Assembly (NCBI GenBank): GCA_025055835.1 | Contig: JANWWR010000085.1 | Coordinates: 1-40,185, forward strand | Direction: 5' to 3' | DNA: 40,185 nucleotides | Source of the DNA: Gemmatales bacterium | GTDB lineage: Bacteria > Planctomycetota > Planctomycetia > Gemmatales > HRBIN36 | Notes under the pieces: generated by a model | Database searches by the model: none | What the model was told of the DNA's origin: nothing | Seen by the model: the letters and a program-made list of their open reading frames with translations, nothing else | Program-made: the position numbers and the translations under genes | Shown: one piece after another, positions 16,270-27,048 of the stretch | Layout of the letters: each line of letters starts with the position of its first letter | Numbering within the stretch: the stretch's first letter is position 1

Positions 16270-17886
16270 TCACTTCGCTGCCACGTTCGGCTTCAGCGGC
16301 GCGGGGGCGAACTCTTTGATGAGCTTGCCCGTGGCGGCGTCGTGGATGCGGACAACGCCGTTGAATCCGGCCACGGCCACCCGCTCCCCGCTGATGTGGA
16401 AGGCGACGGCGTAAATGGGACCAAGTTCGCCTTCCAGCCGCGTCAGCACCTTGCCTTCGTCCGTGCTGTAGATCCACGCCTCGCCTTTGCCCTCCAGACT
16501 GCTTCCAGCGATGAATCGCTTGCCGTCCGGACTGAAGCGTACCGAGCAAACCCGGCCCGGCATGGCGGGATACTCCCGAATCTTGTTGAAATCGTCGCCG
16601 ATCACCCGCTTGGCTTCCCGGTGCATCTTGAACAGCCGGGGCGTGCCGTCGGAACCGGCGGCGAGGATTTCGTCGTAGCGTTTCGGAGCGGCTCCCGGTG
16701 TGTCCGGCGGCACCTTCTGCCATTTGCGGTCCACAACCGGGCGACGGTCCACCGTCATCAGCCCGCCCTTGAGCGCTCCCGGCGTGATGCTCGTCACGTT
16801 GTCCACGAACCGCTGCGTCGCCACTTCGGTCAGCTTCATCGAGCGGTCGCGGCTCACCGAAACCAGATGTTCACCGTCCACGGAAAACGCCGTGTCCAGG
16901 ACCCAATCGTTGTGCGCCCCTTGATAGAGAACCTGCTGGCCCGTCGAGGCGTCGATGGCCCGCACCGTGTTGTCGCCGCAGCCGAAGGCGATCTTGCTGC
17001 CGTCCGGCGACCAACTCGCGCCGTAGGTCGTGTCGTAGGTGACCGTGTGGGACAATTTCAGCTTGGCGCTGAGAACCTCGTCCGTGGGAATCTTGCCGAA
17101 GTCCAGCAAAGCCGGGGCCGCCGCCAGCAGGATGCCGAGGCCGCCGTCGCTCGGCAAGGGTGCCAGCCGCATCCCGGCGTCGGTGAAGCCGCTCAGGTCG
17201 CGCGTCTTCCGCTGGATTTCCCAGACCTGGACCTCGCCGAAGCGTCCTGGCGATCCGCCGGTGACGGCCAACCGAGTCCCATCCGGCGACCAGGCCAGCG
17301 ATTGAATCCGCTCTGACATGCCGACCAACCGGGCGACGAGGCCCGACCCGTCAGCCTTGTGCAGTAGCACCTCATGGTAGCCGGAGACGGCCAGCAGGTT
17401 GCCGTCAGGAGAGAAATCCAACGCCGTGATGATGGGCGGCAATTCGTACACCGGCGGATTGTCGGGCGTCACCTCGGTTCGCTGCGTCATCGGGGTGTCG
17501 TCCTTGGCTCCCTGGGCAATCCAGCGGGTGATGACGGCGACGTGGAAGTCGCTAAGGGGATCCTTGCCCTTGGGCATCGCCGGTTTCTGGCCGTTCTGCG
17601 GCGTGATTTGCTTGATGAGCATACTTTGCTCAGGATGGCCGGGGACGACCCCGGGTTCATCGCTGTCGCCCTTGGCCATCAGCCCGGCAACCGAGGTCAT
17701 GACGTAGTTACCCAGGGGCTTGGCCGGCTGATGGCAGCCCTGACAGTGCTGGACAAGAATCGGTCGAACGTCTCGATAATAGCTGACCTGCTCGGGCACG
17801 ACCGGCTGCTTCGGGTCCGCCGCACGCAAACCGACCGAGGCGAACAGGGCAAGAACCATCAACGACGCAACGAGCCTGAATCGCAT
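16270..17886 (-). CDS. Exported WD40 repeat protein with planctomycete cytochrome-c domain
   Basis: This 538-residue protein has a signal peptide (about 1-23). A planctomycete-type cytochrome c domain (about 35-130) follows, with haem-attachment motif CQGCH at Cys48-Cys51-His52 and the family's PAMPKGKDPLS region. The rest (about 155-530) is a WD40 beta-propeller. Repeats are visible as ALDFSPDGNLLAVSGYH, SLAWSPDGTRLAVTGG, GASWSPDGSKIAFGCGDN, TAFSVDGEHLVSVSRDRS, SVRFSPDGKRFIAGSS and VAFHISGERVAVAGFN. The ATG at 17886 has GAGGTG upstream. Located with the DUF1549/DUF1553 gene, it probably acts with it in the periplasm; the substrate is unknown. Confidence 0.88.
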   Translation of the reverse strand: MRFRLVASLMVLALFASVGLRAADPKQPVVPEQVSYYRDVRPILVQHCQGCHQPAKPLGNYVMTSVAGLMAKGDSDEPGVVPGHPEQSMLIKQITPQNGQKPAMPKGKDPLSDFHVAVITRWIAQGAKDDTPMTQRTEVTPDNPPVYELPPIITALDFSPDGNLLAVSGYHEVLLHKADGSGLVARLVGMSERIQSLAWSPDGTRLAVTGGSPGRFGEVQVWEIQRKTRDLSGFTDAGMRLAPLPSDGGLGILLAAAPALLDFGKIPTDEVLSAKLKLSHTVTYDTTYGASWSPDGSKIAFGCGDNTVRAIDASTGQQVLYQGAHNDWVLDTAFSVDGEHLVSVSRDRSMKLTEVATQRFVDNVTSITPGALKGGLMTVDRRPVVDRKWQKVPPDTPGAAPKRYDEILAAGSDGTPRLFKMHREAKRVIGDDFNKIREYPAMPGRVCSVRFSPDGKRFIAGSSLEGKGEAWIYSTDEGKVLTRLEGELGPIYAVAFHISGERVAVAGFNGVVRIHDAATGKLIKEFAPAPLKPNVAAK

Positions 17887-18242
17887 CGAGGCACCTCAAC
17901 GGCGGGTCGTTTTGGCCGTCCCGCAGTGCGGAAGCGGAACGGCAGGCGGGACCATTCCCTAAGGCAAGACATTACTTATGATGGCAAATGCCCCGACCCC
18001 GTGCAAGAGGGCCGCCGGCAAAAAAGCCAGCACATTCGGACCAAGGCCATCGGCCAGAGAAATGGCGGAGAAGTGAAAGTCCTTGCGGAAGGTAGCAGGG
18101 CGAGCGATAATTCACGGAATAATGGCCGACCCCCCAGCTGCCGGTCCTGATTATCCCCGGCGGGTCAGGCGACCTGCCGTGTTGTGTATTCATCGGGTTC
18201 ATTCCGAATTCGGCTCATTCCAAGCCCGGGGAGGCAGGTTTC
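17887..18242. other. Intergenic region between divergent genes
   Basis: These 356 bp separate the WD40 gene (minus) from the kinase gene (plus). I see an imperfect hairpin with GTCCCGC/GCGGGAC arms roughly at 17917-17951. There is also a perfect 10-bp palindrome, CCGAATTCGG, at 18204-18213, just ahead of the kinase start, which could be an operator. A candidate plus-strand promoter is listed separately. I see no coding sequence. Confidence 0.4.
18083..18111 (+). promoter_or_regulatory. Candidate promoter of the Ser/Thr kinase gene
   Basis: TTGCGG (-35, 3/6) and GATAAT (-10, 5/6) are separated by 17 bases. The leader would be about 125 bases long and would include the CCGAATTCGG palindrome. 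Confidence 0.3.
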
Positions 18243-19985
18243 ATGGACAAGACCAGTCAAGGCAAACAGCCGGTGGACGCGACCGTCATCGGCTCAGGTG
18301 ACGCAGGAGACAAGGACTTCGCCGTGCGCCAGCCGGATCTCGGGGCCACCGAAGGTCTCATCAGCAATCCGACCAATACCGGCTCGTTGGACTCGACCCA
18401 GGCCCTGGAAAGCCCCCAGCGACCCGCCCCCGCCAACCTCGACGCCACCCAGGCGCTCCAATCCCCGGGCAAGCCCGCTAATCTGGACGTGACCCAGGGG
18501 CTGGATCCCAAGGCCGCCAAGCCCGCCAATCTCGACGCCACCCAGGCCGTCGGTCCCGGCGCGGCTTCCGCTCCGGCGGCACCTGCCAAACCGGCCCAGG
18601 AGAAAGTCAGCATTCTGGGCGATTTCAAACTCATCAAGCTCCTGGGCAAGGGCGGCATGGGATCGGTGTACCAGGCCATCGAGATGAGCATCGAGCGGCC
18701 CTGTGCTTTGAAGGTGATGGCCAAGCACCTCGCCGACAACAAGGACTTCGTCGAACGTTTCAAGCGGGAAGCCCGCATCCAGTGCAACCTCGACCATCCG
18801 AACATCGTCCGCGGCTACCGCGTGGCCGAGGAGCGTGGCCTGCAACTGTTCGCGATGGAGTTCATCGACGGGCAGAGCGTTCAGGGCTGGCTCAAGAAGC
18901 TGGGCCGTTTCAGCGTCGGGGATGCCCTGCACATCACCCTCGCCGTCCTGCACGCCATGCAATATGCCCACGAAAAGAACATGATCCACCGGGACATCAA
19001 GCCCGACAACGTCATGATCACGAGCAAGGGGGTGGTAAAGGTCGCCGACCTTGGCCTGGCCAAGGCGCTGGACGAGGACATGAGCCTGACGCAAAGCGGC
19101 ATGGGCGCGGGAACGCCGTATTACATGTCCCCGGAACAGGCCGCCAACGCCAAGCATGTCGATGCCCGCACCGACATCTACGCCATCGGCTGCATGCTCT
19201 ACGTCTTCCTCACCGGCCAGATGCCGTTCAAAGGCAACACCACGCTGGAACTCATCAAGGCCAAGGAAGACGGCCGCTTCGATCCCATCCGCAAGTTCAA
19301 TCCGGAAGTGCCGGAAAAGCTTGATCTGATCGTCGCCAAGATGATCCAGAAGAAGCCGGAGCATCGCTATCAGACTTGTGCCGAGGTCATCGCCGCCATC
19401 GAGGAACTGGGCCTGCACAACGAAACGCTCAGTTTCATCGAGGGAGCCACCGGCCGCATCGGCGGACTGGCGTCGCCGGTCGCCACCAAGGCCAAGACAG
19501 CCGGGCCGACGCCGATGACGACCAAAGGCCCGGCGAAGATTCCGGCAGCGGCCCCGAGCGAAACCCCGACTCCGGAACAGGATTACTGGTTCATCCGCTA
19601 CAAGGACTCCGACGGCGAATACGTCCACCGTCGGCTCAAGACCCACCAGGTCTTCGAACTCATCAAGGCCAATCAGTTGGACAACAAGACGGAGGCCAGC
19701 CGACAGGCCAAAGGCCCCTACCGGCCCCTGGCGACCTACCGGGAGTTCGCCACCGCGCTGCAAGCCCGCGGTCTCCAGGCCAAGGCCGAGCGACGAGCCG
19801 ACACGGTCAAGAGCTTCATGCAGAACATCGAGCAGGAGGAACGCCGCTACAAGCGGAGCAAGATGTTCCGCCGATTCTTCAGCTCCGTCGGCGGCATCAT
19901 CACCTTCATCCTCATGCTCGCCGTGATCTTCGGCATCGTCGGAGCCGCCGGATATTTCGGCTACATCTACTTCCTTGGGCAGTAA
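18243..19985 (+). CDS. Membrane-anchored Ser/Thr protein kinase with Thr-Gln repeats
   Basis: This 580-residue protein has four parts. The N-terminal 120 residues are low in complexity and hold spaced Thr motifs: DATVIG (12), DSTQAL (50), DATQAL (67), DVTQGL (82) and DATQAV (98). A Hanks-type kinase domain (about 128-395) is complete: glycine loop GKGGMG 135-140, Lys157, HRD 249-251 followed by DIKPDN, DLG 269-271, and activation segment GTPYYMSPEQA. A small domain (about 445-500, DYWFIRYKDSDGEYVHRRL) resembles GYF_2-like domains. One transmembrane helix lies at about 549-575, so the kinase faces the cytoplasm. The start follows GGGGAGG. It converges on the topoisomerase gene with an 11-bp gap. 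Its substrate is unknown. Confidence 0.93.
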   Translation: MDKTSQGKQPVDATVIGSGDAGDKDFAVRQPDLGATEGLISNPTNTGSLDSTQALESPQRPAPANLDATQALQSPGKPANLDVTQGLDPKAAKPANLDATQAVGPGAASAPAAPAKPAQEKVSILGDFKLIKLLGKGGMGSVYQAIEMSIERPCALKVMAKHLADNKDFVERFKREARIQCNLDHPNIVRGYRVAEERGLQLFAMEFIDGQSVQGWLKKLGRFSVGDALHITLAVLHAMQYAHEKNMIHRDIKPDNVMITSKGVVKVADLGLAKALDEDMSLTQSGMGAGTPYYMSPEQAANAKHVDARTDIYAIGCMLYVFLTGQMPFKGNTTLELIKAKEDGRFDPIRKFNPEVPEKLDLIVAKMIQKKPEHRYQTCAEVIAAIEELGLHNETLSFIEGATGRIGGLASPVATKAKTAGPTPMTTKGPAKIPAAAPSETPTPEQDYWFIRYKDSDGEYVHRRLKTHQVFELIKANQLDNKTEASRQAKGPYRPLATYREFATALQARGLQAKAERRADTVKSFMQNIEQEERRYKRSKMFRRFFSSVGGIITFILMLAVIFGIVGAAGYFGYIYFLGQ

Positions 19986-19996
19986 ACCAGGAAGCG

Positions 19997-22327
<2,331 letters not shown>

Positions 22328-22483
22328 GGAACGGTCCTCGAAACCCAGAAAACGACTGACGGTCGCGTAGCCTCCTTGGCGACCGTCCCTGGTCCGCAAC
22401 CGAGCGGACCGGCGGGCCTGGGCGACACGATCAAGCTAGGAATTCCCTCTTCGATTCGCAAGGCTCGCCGGTTGTCCGACCCA

Positions 22484-22521
22484 GCGCTCGGAATCCGGGC
22501 GCGCGCCAAGATTCCGAGCGC
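22484..22521. promoter_or_regulatory. 12-bp inverted repeat upstream of the topoisomerase gene
   Basis: GCGCTCGGAATC (22484-22495) and GATTCCGAGCGC (22510-22521) are perfectly complementary around a GC-rich 14-base spacer. The element lies about 160-195 bp ahead of the topoisomerase start. It could be an operator, a supercoiling-sensitive leader hairpin or a terminator-type structure. There is no T-tract on either side. Confidence 0.5.
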
Positions 22522-22620
22522 GCTTTAAAGGTCCAAACCGACCACAGCAAATCTCTTGTTTTTGTCACAAGTCTATGCCCAGTAATGTCATGTGTGCAAT
22601 CCTGGATTCTTTTAGAAGAA

Positions 22621-22637
22621 TTGGCATAAGGTCTGCA
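22621..22637 (+). promoter_or_regulatory. Candidate sigma-54 (-24/-12) promoter
   Basis: TTGGCATAAGGTCTGCA has GG (22623-22624) and GC (22635-22636) separated by exactly 10 bases. It matches the TGGCAC-N5-TTGCW consensus except for two positions (C to T after TGGCA, and the first T of TTGC). The predicted start is near 22648. No protein gene follows on this strand before a strong terminator. A sigma-54 activator is encoded elsewhere in the window at 27023-28486. Confidence 0.45.
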
Positions 22638-22647
22638 CTACGGGTGA

Positions 22648-22806
22648 AGTGCAAATAGGCGTTCAGTTCTCGGTGGGCACGCCGTCACTCGCTCCGTCGC
22701 CCGTGATCTGGCGGCGTGCCCGACCTGATCCAAAGCGTGGTAGCTTCTCGGGCCGCGCCTGCCCCGACTAACGTGCCCCCCGTTTCGCCCAGGGGGGCAC
22801 TTTTTT
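22648..22806 (+). ncRNA. Candidate sigma-54-dependent small RNA (about 160 nt)
   Basis: The interval begins at the start predicted from the -24/-12 element and ends at a strong intrinsic terminator. Inside is a long hairpin: GGGCACGCCG (22675-22684) pairs with CGGCGTGCCC (22712-22721), extended inwards by TCAC/GTGA with an asymmetric bulge. I find no plausible coding sequence. The terminator needs a plus-strand transcript to terminate, and no plus-strand gene precedes it, which is the main argument for an RNA here. The exact ends are predictions. Confidence 0.4.
22773..22806 (+). terminator. Strong intrinsic terminator
   Basis: GTGCCCCCC (22773-22781) pairs perfectly with GGGGGGCAC (22792-22800) around a 10-base loop, followed by TTTTTT (22801-22806). 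There is no plus-strand CDS upstream for more than 2.5 kb, so it probably ends a small RNA. On the minus strand it lacks a T-tract, so it does not obviously serve the convergent zinc-ribbon gene. Confidence 0.8.
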
Positions 22807-22865
22807 GCCCTCATGGAAGGGTTTGCTTGGCAGAGTCCTTAAACGACGAGCGACCGAACCAGTGG

Positions 22866-23486
22866 TCAGAGTTCTCCTAGGTTGATGGCAAAGAGAATTA
22901 TGGCCGCTACTCCATAGAAAAAGCTGAGCGCACACAGCAGCAGGCTGATTATCGCCAGACGGCGACCGCGACGGGTGGCTGATTCGCCTTCCGGATCCAT
23001 CTCTCCGCGCTCCATGCGACGCAGGTCGTGGTCGGCCATCAGCAGCGCAGGCAGGCAGAAAGGAAGGCAGAACAGAGAAATCACCGGAGCGTAGCAGCAC
23101 GTTAGAAAGCTCAAGAAGGAAGCCACCAGGCCAACAGCGGCCAGCACAGTAATCAGGTTGGCGCGGTGGGGATCGCAGTCCCGGCGAATCTGGCCATTGC
23201 TTGAACCGGATGGTTCTTCCAGAACCTCGCTACAGAAAGGGCAAGCAAGCGATCTCCTCGGAATAATTTCCGCACAGTACGGACAAAGGCGAGTTGGCTC
23301 CCGTGGAGGTTGAGGAGAGATTTGGTTGGTTTCGGGACGGACTGGACCGCTTGGTTGCACGATTTCCCGCGATTCATTTGCGCGGAAGAGGGTGTGGCAT
23401 TTTGGGCATTTGACGGTTTGTCCCAGGAGCGAATCGGGAACGCGAACGCTATCGGCACAGTTCGGACACGTCATCATCTGGGCCAT
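22866..23486 (-). CDS. Zinc-ribbon membrane protein
   Basis: This 206-residue protein carries two four-cysteine zinc-ribbon motifs. The first is Cys7/Cys10 with Cys27/Cys30 (MTCPNC...VKCPKC, an MJ0042/thioredoxin-reductase-like ribbon). The second is Cys68/Cys71 with Cys82/Cys85 (LCPYC...ACPFC). A Pro/Arg-rich linker separates them. The C-terminal half has about three hydrophobic segments (LITVLAAVGLVASFLSFL, CCYAPVISLFCLPFCLPALL, LAIISLLLCALSFFYGVAA), giving a DUF4190-like membrane region. The ribbons probably face the cytoplasm. The ATG at 23486 has GGAGG nearby, so the longer frame from 23519 is not used. Specific role unknown. Confidence 0.78.
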   Translation of the reverse strand: MAQMMTCPNCADSVRVPDSLLGQTVKCPKCHTLFRANESREIVQPSGPVRPETNQISPQPPREPTRLCPYCAEIIPRRSLACPFCSEVLEEPSGSSNGQIRRDCDPHRANLITVLAAVGLVASFLSFLTCCYAPVISLFCLPFCLPALLMADHDLRRMERGEMDPEGESATRRGRRLAIISLLLCALSFFYGVAAIILFAINLGEL

Positions 23487-23655
23487 GATGAACCTCCGCC
23501 TGCATTGCACCTTCCGCATTCTAAAGGACTCCCGGTTTTACGAAACTCGGACAGAAGGTGCGAAAGGATTCCGCGAATAGTCGGTTGGGTGACGCGGAAA
23601 AGCGGATGGCTGGCCTGACGTGGCGTTCTGATGGCCGACAGCGGAGGATTGGACC

Positions 23656-24033
23656 ATGACACTCGGCATTCCTCGGGCCCGTGGGCCTTACCAGTGCCTC
23701 GACCTGCGGAAGCACGGCGAGGTCCATGTCGTTCAGTTCATCGGCAGCAATCTCGACGAAGCGTGGATCGAGGACATGGCCGAGGAACTCCATCATCTCA
23801 TCCAACGCGATGGCTGCCGCAAACTGGTGCTATCCCTTTCCGGCATCGAGTGCCTTTACAGCCTGCTTCTGGGCAAGCTCATGACGGTGCGGCGGCTGAT
23901 GCATTCGTTCAACGGGCGGTTACGCCTGTGCGAGGCGTCGCCGCATGTTCGGGAAGTGTTCCGCATCTGTTGTCTGGAAAGGTTCTTCGACTTCTACGAC
24001 ACCCGCGAAGACGCCCTTCGGATGCCGTGGTGA
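23656..24033 (+). CDS. STAS domain protein (anti-sigma antagonist-like)
   Basis: This 125-residue protein has the STAS alpha/beta fold. A first strand VHVVQFIGSNLDE is followed by a helix, then RKLVLSLSGIECLYSLLLGKLM, the position where SpoIIAA-type proteins carry the phosphorylatable Ser (here Ser69 is a candidate). The C-terminal strand and helix GRLRLCEASPHVREVFRICCLERFF completes it. Such proteins bind anti-sigma kinases or act in stressosome-like switches. No RsbW-type kinase or phosphatase is adjacent. GGAGG lies upstream of the ATG. Partner unknown. Confidence 0.82.
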   Translation: MTLGIPRARGPYQCLDLRKHGEVHVVQFIGSNLDEAWIEDMAEELHHLIQRDGCRKLVLSLSGIECLYSLLLGKLMTVRRLMHSFNGRLRLCEASPHVREVFRICCLERFFDFYDTREDALRMPW

Positions 24034-24055
24034 TTCCGCGTATCTGTCTGACAAG

Positions 24056-25432
24056 TCAGACGCGCTGCAACTGCCACCGCCCCCGGGCGAACCGGATCAG
24101 TAAAGCGGCCCCGCGGACATACAGGTCGGCCACCATCGCCCACCAGCAGCCGATCAGTCCCCAGCCGAGGTGATGCGTCAGGTACCACGCCAACGGCAGA
24201 CGCACGCCGAAGAAGCCCGCCACGGTAAAAAGGATCGGCACGCGGGTATCGCCAGCGCCTCTCAAAGCGCCGGGCAGGATGCAGGTGCAGGCCACGGCGG
24301 GCATGGCGAAGGCTATCAGACGCAGGGCGGGCACGCCGACGGCGATGATGCCCTGCTGCTCCGGCTTGGGACAGAAGACACGGAACATCGGCTCAGCCAG
24401 AGTGAAGAAGATCAACCCCATGCCGCAGATCACCGCCATGCCGATGCCCAGGGCCGTCCAGCCGCTGCGGGCCGCCATGCCCGGACGACCGGCCCCGAGG
24501 TTCTGACCCACCAGCGTCATCGCCGCCACTCCGAACGCATTGCCCGACAAATAGCCCAGGCCTTCCCAACGCAGGGCTATGCCGTGGGCGGCTATGGAGG
24601 CATCGTCCAGTTGGTTGACGATTCCCAGGAAGATCAACTGTCCCGTGGCCAGGCACATGCTATCAATGCCGGCTGGGATGCTGATGCGGAGCAGACGGCG
24701 GATCAACTCGCCATCGGGTTTCATCAACTCCGTGTGCAGCTTCAGTCCAGAGCGACCTCGCCACAGAATGAACAGAATCGTCGCCGCTCCGGCCGTGCTG
24801 GCCAGGGCCGTGCCCAAGGCGATGCCGGTCAAACCAATGCGCAGGCAGAGCATCCAGGCCAACGGGATGTTCAGCAAAGCCACGCCGGACATGACGACCA
24901 TGCCTGTCAGCGTGTCGCCACTGCCGATCAGACACGCGATGCCAACCACCAGGACCATTTGCAACGGCAGCGCCGCGAAAATGGGCCGAAGATACTCGGC
25001 TGCCAGGTCTCCTGCCAGACCGTGCAGTTGCAAAAGCTGCATGAGTTCCGGCGTGAAGATCACTCCGACGGTTCCGCCGCCCAGTCCGAAGAGCAGGGCC
25101 AGGAGCAAGGCCTGATTGGCAGCGTGAACGGCTCCCTGGCGGTCCCTGGCCCCTCGAAAGTGGGCCACCAGGGTGGTCGCTCCGGCACTGACCAGCACCG
25201 TGAAGCTGCTGATGTACCAGAACAGGTAGTTGGCGTTGGTCTGGGCGGCCTGCCCGGCGACGTTGACCTCTCCGGACACTTGCAGGAACCGCCCGGCGAG
25301 CAGGGAATCCGAGAGACTGACGATCAGATGCAGGAATTGTTGAATGGCATTGGGAACCGCCAGGTAGAGGACCAGCTTCCACAGAGGATTCGAGCTGTCG
25401 ATGAGAGATCGGGCACTGCTGGCACCTCCCAT
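24056..25432 (-). CDS. MATE family efflux transporter
   Basis: This 458-residue integral membrane protein has about 12 hydrophobic segments. MATE features are visible in the first half (LAVPNAIQQFLHLIVSLSDSLLAGRFL, SAGATTLVAHFRGARDR) and the pseudo-repeat in the second half (ISIPAGIDSMCLATGQLIFLGIV, AMTLVGQNLGAGRPGMA). It would export drugs or other small molecules in exchange for Na+ or H+. The ATG at 25432 follows GGAGGCG; a TTG at 25468 would add 12 residues. Upstream is the divergent histidine kinase, with about 110 bp shared between the two starts. Substrate unknown. Confidence 0.92.
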   Translation of the reverse strand: MGGASSARSLIDSSNPLWKLVLYLAVPNAIQQFLHLIVSLSDSLLAGRFLQVSGEVNVAGQAAQTNANYLFWYISSFTVLVSAGATTLVAHFRGARDRQGAVHAANQALLLALLFGLGGGTVGVIFTPELMQLLQLHGLAGDLAAEYLRPIFAALPLQMVLVVGIACLIGSGDTLTGMVVMSGVALLNIPLAWMLCLRIGLTGIALGTALASTAGAATILFILWRGRSGLKLHTELMKPDGELIRRLLRISIPAGIDSMCLATGQLIFLGIVNQLDDASIAAHGIALRWEGLGYLSGNAFGVAAMTLVGQNLGAGRPGMAARSGWTALGIGMAVICGMGLIFFTLAEPMFRVFCPKPEQQGIIAVGVPALRLIAFAMPAVACTCILPGALRGAGDTRVPILFTVAGFFGVRLPLAWYLTHHLGWGLIGCWWAMVADLYVRGAALLIRFARGRWQLQRV

Positions 25433-25542
25433 GCGGATATCGCCTCCGGAATGCACAACCCCGAGCAACGGGGTTAGATTATAACCTCAGAGGCTTTGGC
25501 GCGGTGACGTTCGGACGGCAGGAGGAATGCGGGGGCACGGTC

Positions 25543-27048
25543 ATGAATCGCACCATCCTCTTTCAATTGACGGCGCCTTCCCTCCTCATCGGGCTGCTGC
25601 TGTTTTTGGCCTGCCTGGTCAGCGCCTGGTACATCAACCAATTGCAAGCGGACATCTCCCGGGTGCTGGCCAAGAATGTCGAAAGCCTGGTGGCCGCGCA
25701 ACAGTTGGAAATCAGCCTGCGGCAGTTGCGGTTCCACTGCTTCCTGTATGCGATTCAACCCGATCCCCGCCTTCTCGAAGAGATCGCCCAGAACAATGCC
25801 GCCTTCGAGGACGCCCTGGAGCGGGCCGAACGCGCCGTGATCGCTCCGGAAGAATCCGTCTATCTGGAGGCCATCGAACAGGGCTACCAGGACTACCGCG
25901 GCGAATTCCAGCGGATGCGGGCCGAAGTGGATCGCAACGGGCCGAGACAGGATTTCCTCCGACTGGCCGACGCCCATCCGGTTCGCCACATCGTCGAACC
26001 CTGCCGTCAGTTGGTAACTCTCAACGAGCAGATGATGGCCGAAACCTTCGAGGACCACCAGCGGTTGAGCCGCTGGCTCGGCCTGATTCTTTTGCTGTTG
26101 GGTCTGGGCGGCCCCTTGAGCGGAATCATCGCCGGCTACGGCGTGGCCCGTGGCCTGACCCGTTCGATCTACCAGCTCAGCGTCCGGGTTCAGGACATGG
26201 CTCAGCATCTCGAGCAGGAAGTCGGCTCGGTGCGGCTCAGTCCGGCCCAGGACATCAAGAACCTGGACGGGCAACTCAAGCACGTCGTGGACCGCGTCGC
26301 CGAGGTCACGCAACGGCTGCGTCGCCAGGAACAGGAGATGCTGCGTACCGAACAGCTGGCTGCTCTCGGGCAACTGGCCGCCGGGTTGGCCCACGAAGTC
26401 CGCAATCCGCTCATGAGCGTCAAGCTGCTGATCGAGAGCGCCCTGCGCTCCGAGGGACGCCGCGGACTGAATCAGCGCGATCTGGAGGTGATCCACCGCG
26501 AGTTGGCCCGACTGGAGCAGACCTTGCAGGATTTCCTGGATTTCGCTCGGCCTCCCGCCTTGCGGCGTCAGCAACTGGACCTGCGCGAACCGATTCATGC
26601 CGTGCTCGCCCTGGTCAAGACGCGAGCCAGGCAGCAGCAGGTCGCCATCGTTTGCGACCTGCCGCCCGAACCGGTGCTGCTCGAAGTGGATCGAGATCAG
26701 TTTCAGACCGTCCTGATCAATCTGTTCCTCAACGCTCTGGACGCCATGCCGCAGGGCGGCACGCTGAAGGTGAGATTGCGACGGGACGAAAGCGAAGGGA
26801 TCGTCTTGTGCTTGACCGATACGGGACCAGGCATTCCCGAGGAAATTCTACCCCGACTGTTCACGCCGTTCGTCAGCAGCAAGCCGACCGGAACCGGCCT
26901 GGGACTGAGCCTGTCGCAGCGGATCGTGCAGGAACACGGGGGACTGGTGACGGCCCATAATCTTCCCGAAGGGGGTGCCTGTTTCCGCATCGTCCTGCCG
27001 ACGGCTCCTTCGGAGGTGGCCCATGCCGACGCTGTTAGTCATCGATGA
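25543..27048 (+). CDS. Sensor histidine kinase (NtrB-like, two transmembrane helices)
   Basis: This 501-residue membrane kinase is the sensor partner of the following NtrC-type regulator. TM1 lies at about 6-28 and TM2 at about 178-202, enclosing an extracytoplasmic helical sensor domain of about 145 residues. A HAMP-like linker and coiled coil follow. The HisKA domain has AHEVRNPLMSVK with phosphoacceptor His284. The HATPase domain shows NLFLNALDAMP (N box), DTGPGIPEEI (G1), FTPFVSSKPTGTGLGL (F/G2) and a final GGACFRIVLP. The start at 25543 is chosen to place TM1 at the N-terminus. Its 3' end overlaps the regulator by 26 bp, implying translational coupling. The stimulus cannot be read from the sequence. 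Confidence 0.93.
   Translation: MNRTILFQLTAPSLLIGLLLFLACLVSAWYINQLQADISRVLAKNVESLVAAQQLEISLRQLRFHCFLYAIQPDPRLLEEIAQNNAAFEDALERAERAVIAPEESVYLEAIEQGYQDYRGEFQRMRAEVDRNGPRQDFLRLADAHPVRHIVEPCRQLVTLNEQMMAETFEDHQRLSRWLGLILLLLGLGGPLSGIIAGYGVARGLTRSIYQLSVRVQDMAQHLEQEVGSVRLSPAQDIKNLDGQLKHVVDRVAEVTQRLRRQEQEMLRTEQLAALGQLAAGLAHEVRNPLMSVKLLIESALRSEGRRGLNQRDLEVIHRELARLEQTLQDFLDFARPPALRRQQLDLREPIHAVLALVKTRARQQQVAIVCDLPPEPVLLEVDRDQFQTVLINLFLNALDAMPQGGTLKVRLRRDESEGIVLCLTDTGPGIPEEILPRLFTPFVSSKPTGTGLGLSLSQRIVQEHGGLVTAHNLPEGGACFRIVLPTAPSEVAHADAVSHR

Noticed and set aside
24170..25477. A 435-codon open frame on the plus strand rich in Gln, His and Gly.
   Set aside because: It is antisense to the MATE transporter; its composition is what a reverse-complemented membrane-protein gene yields.
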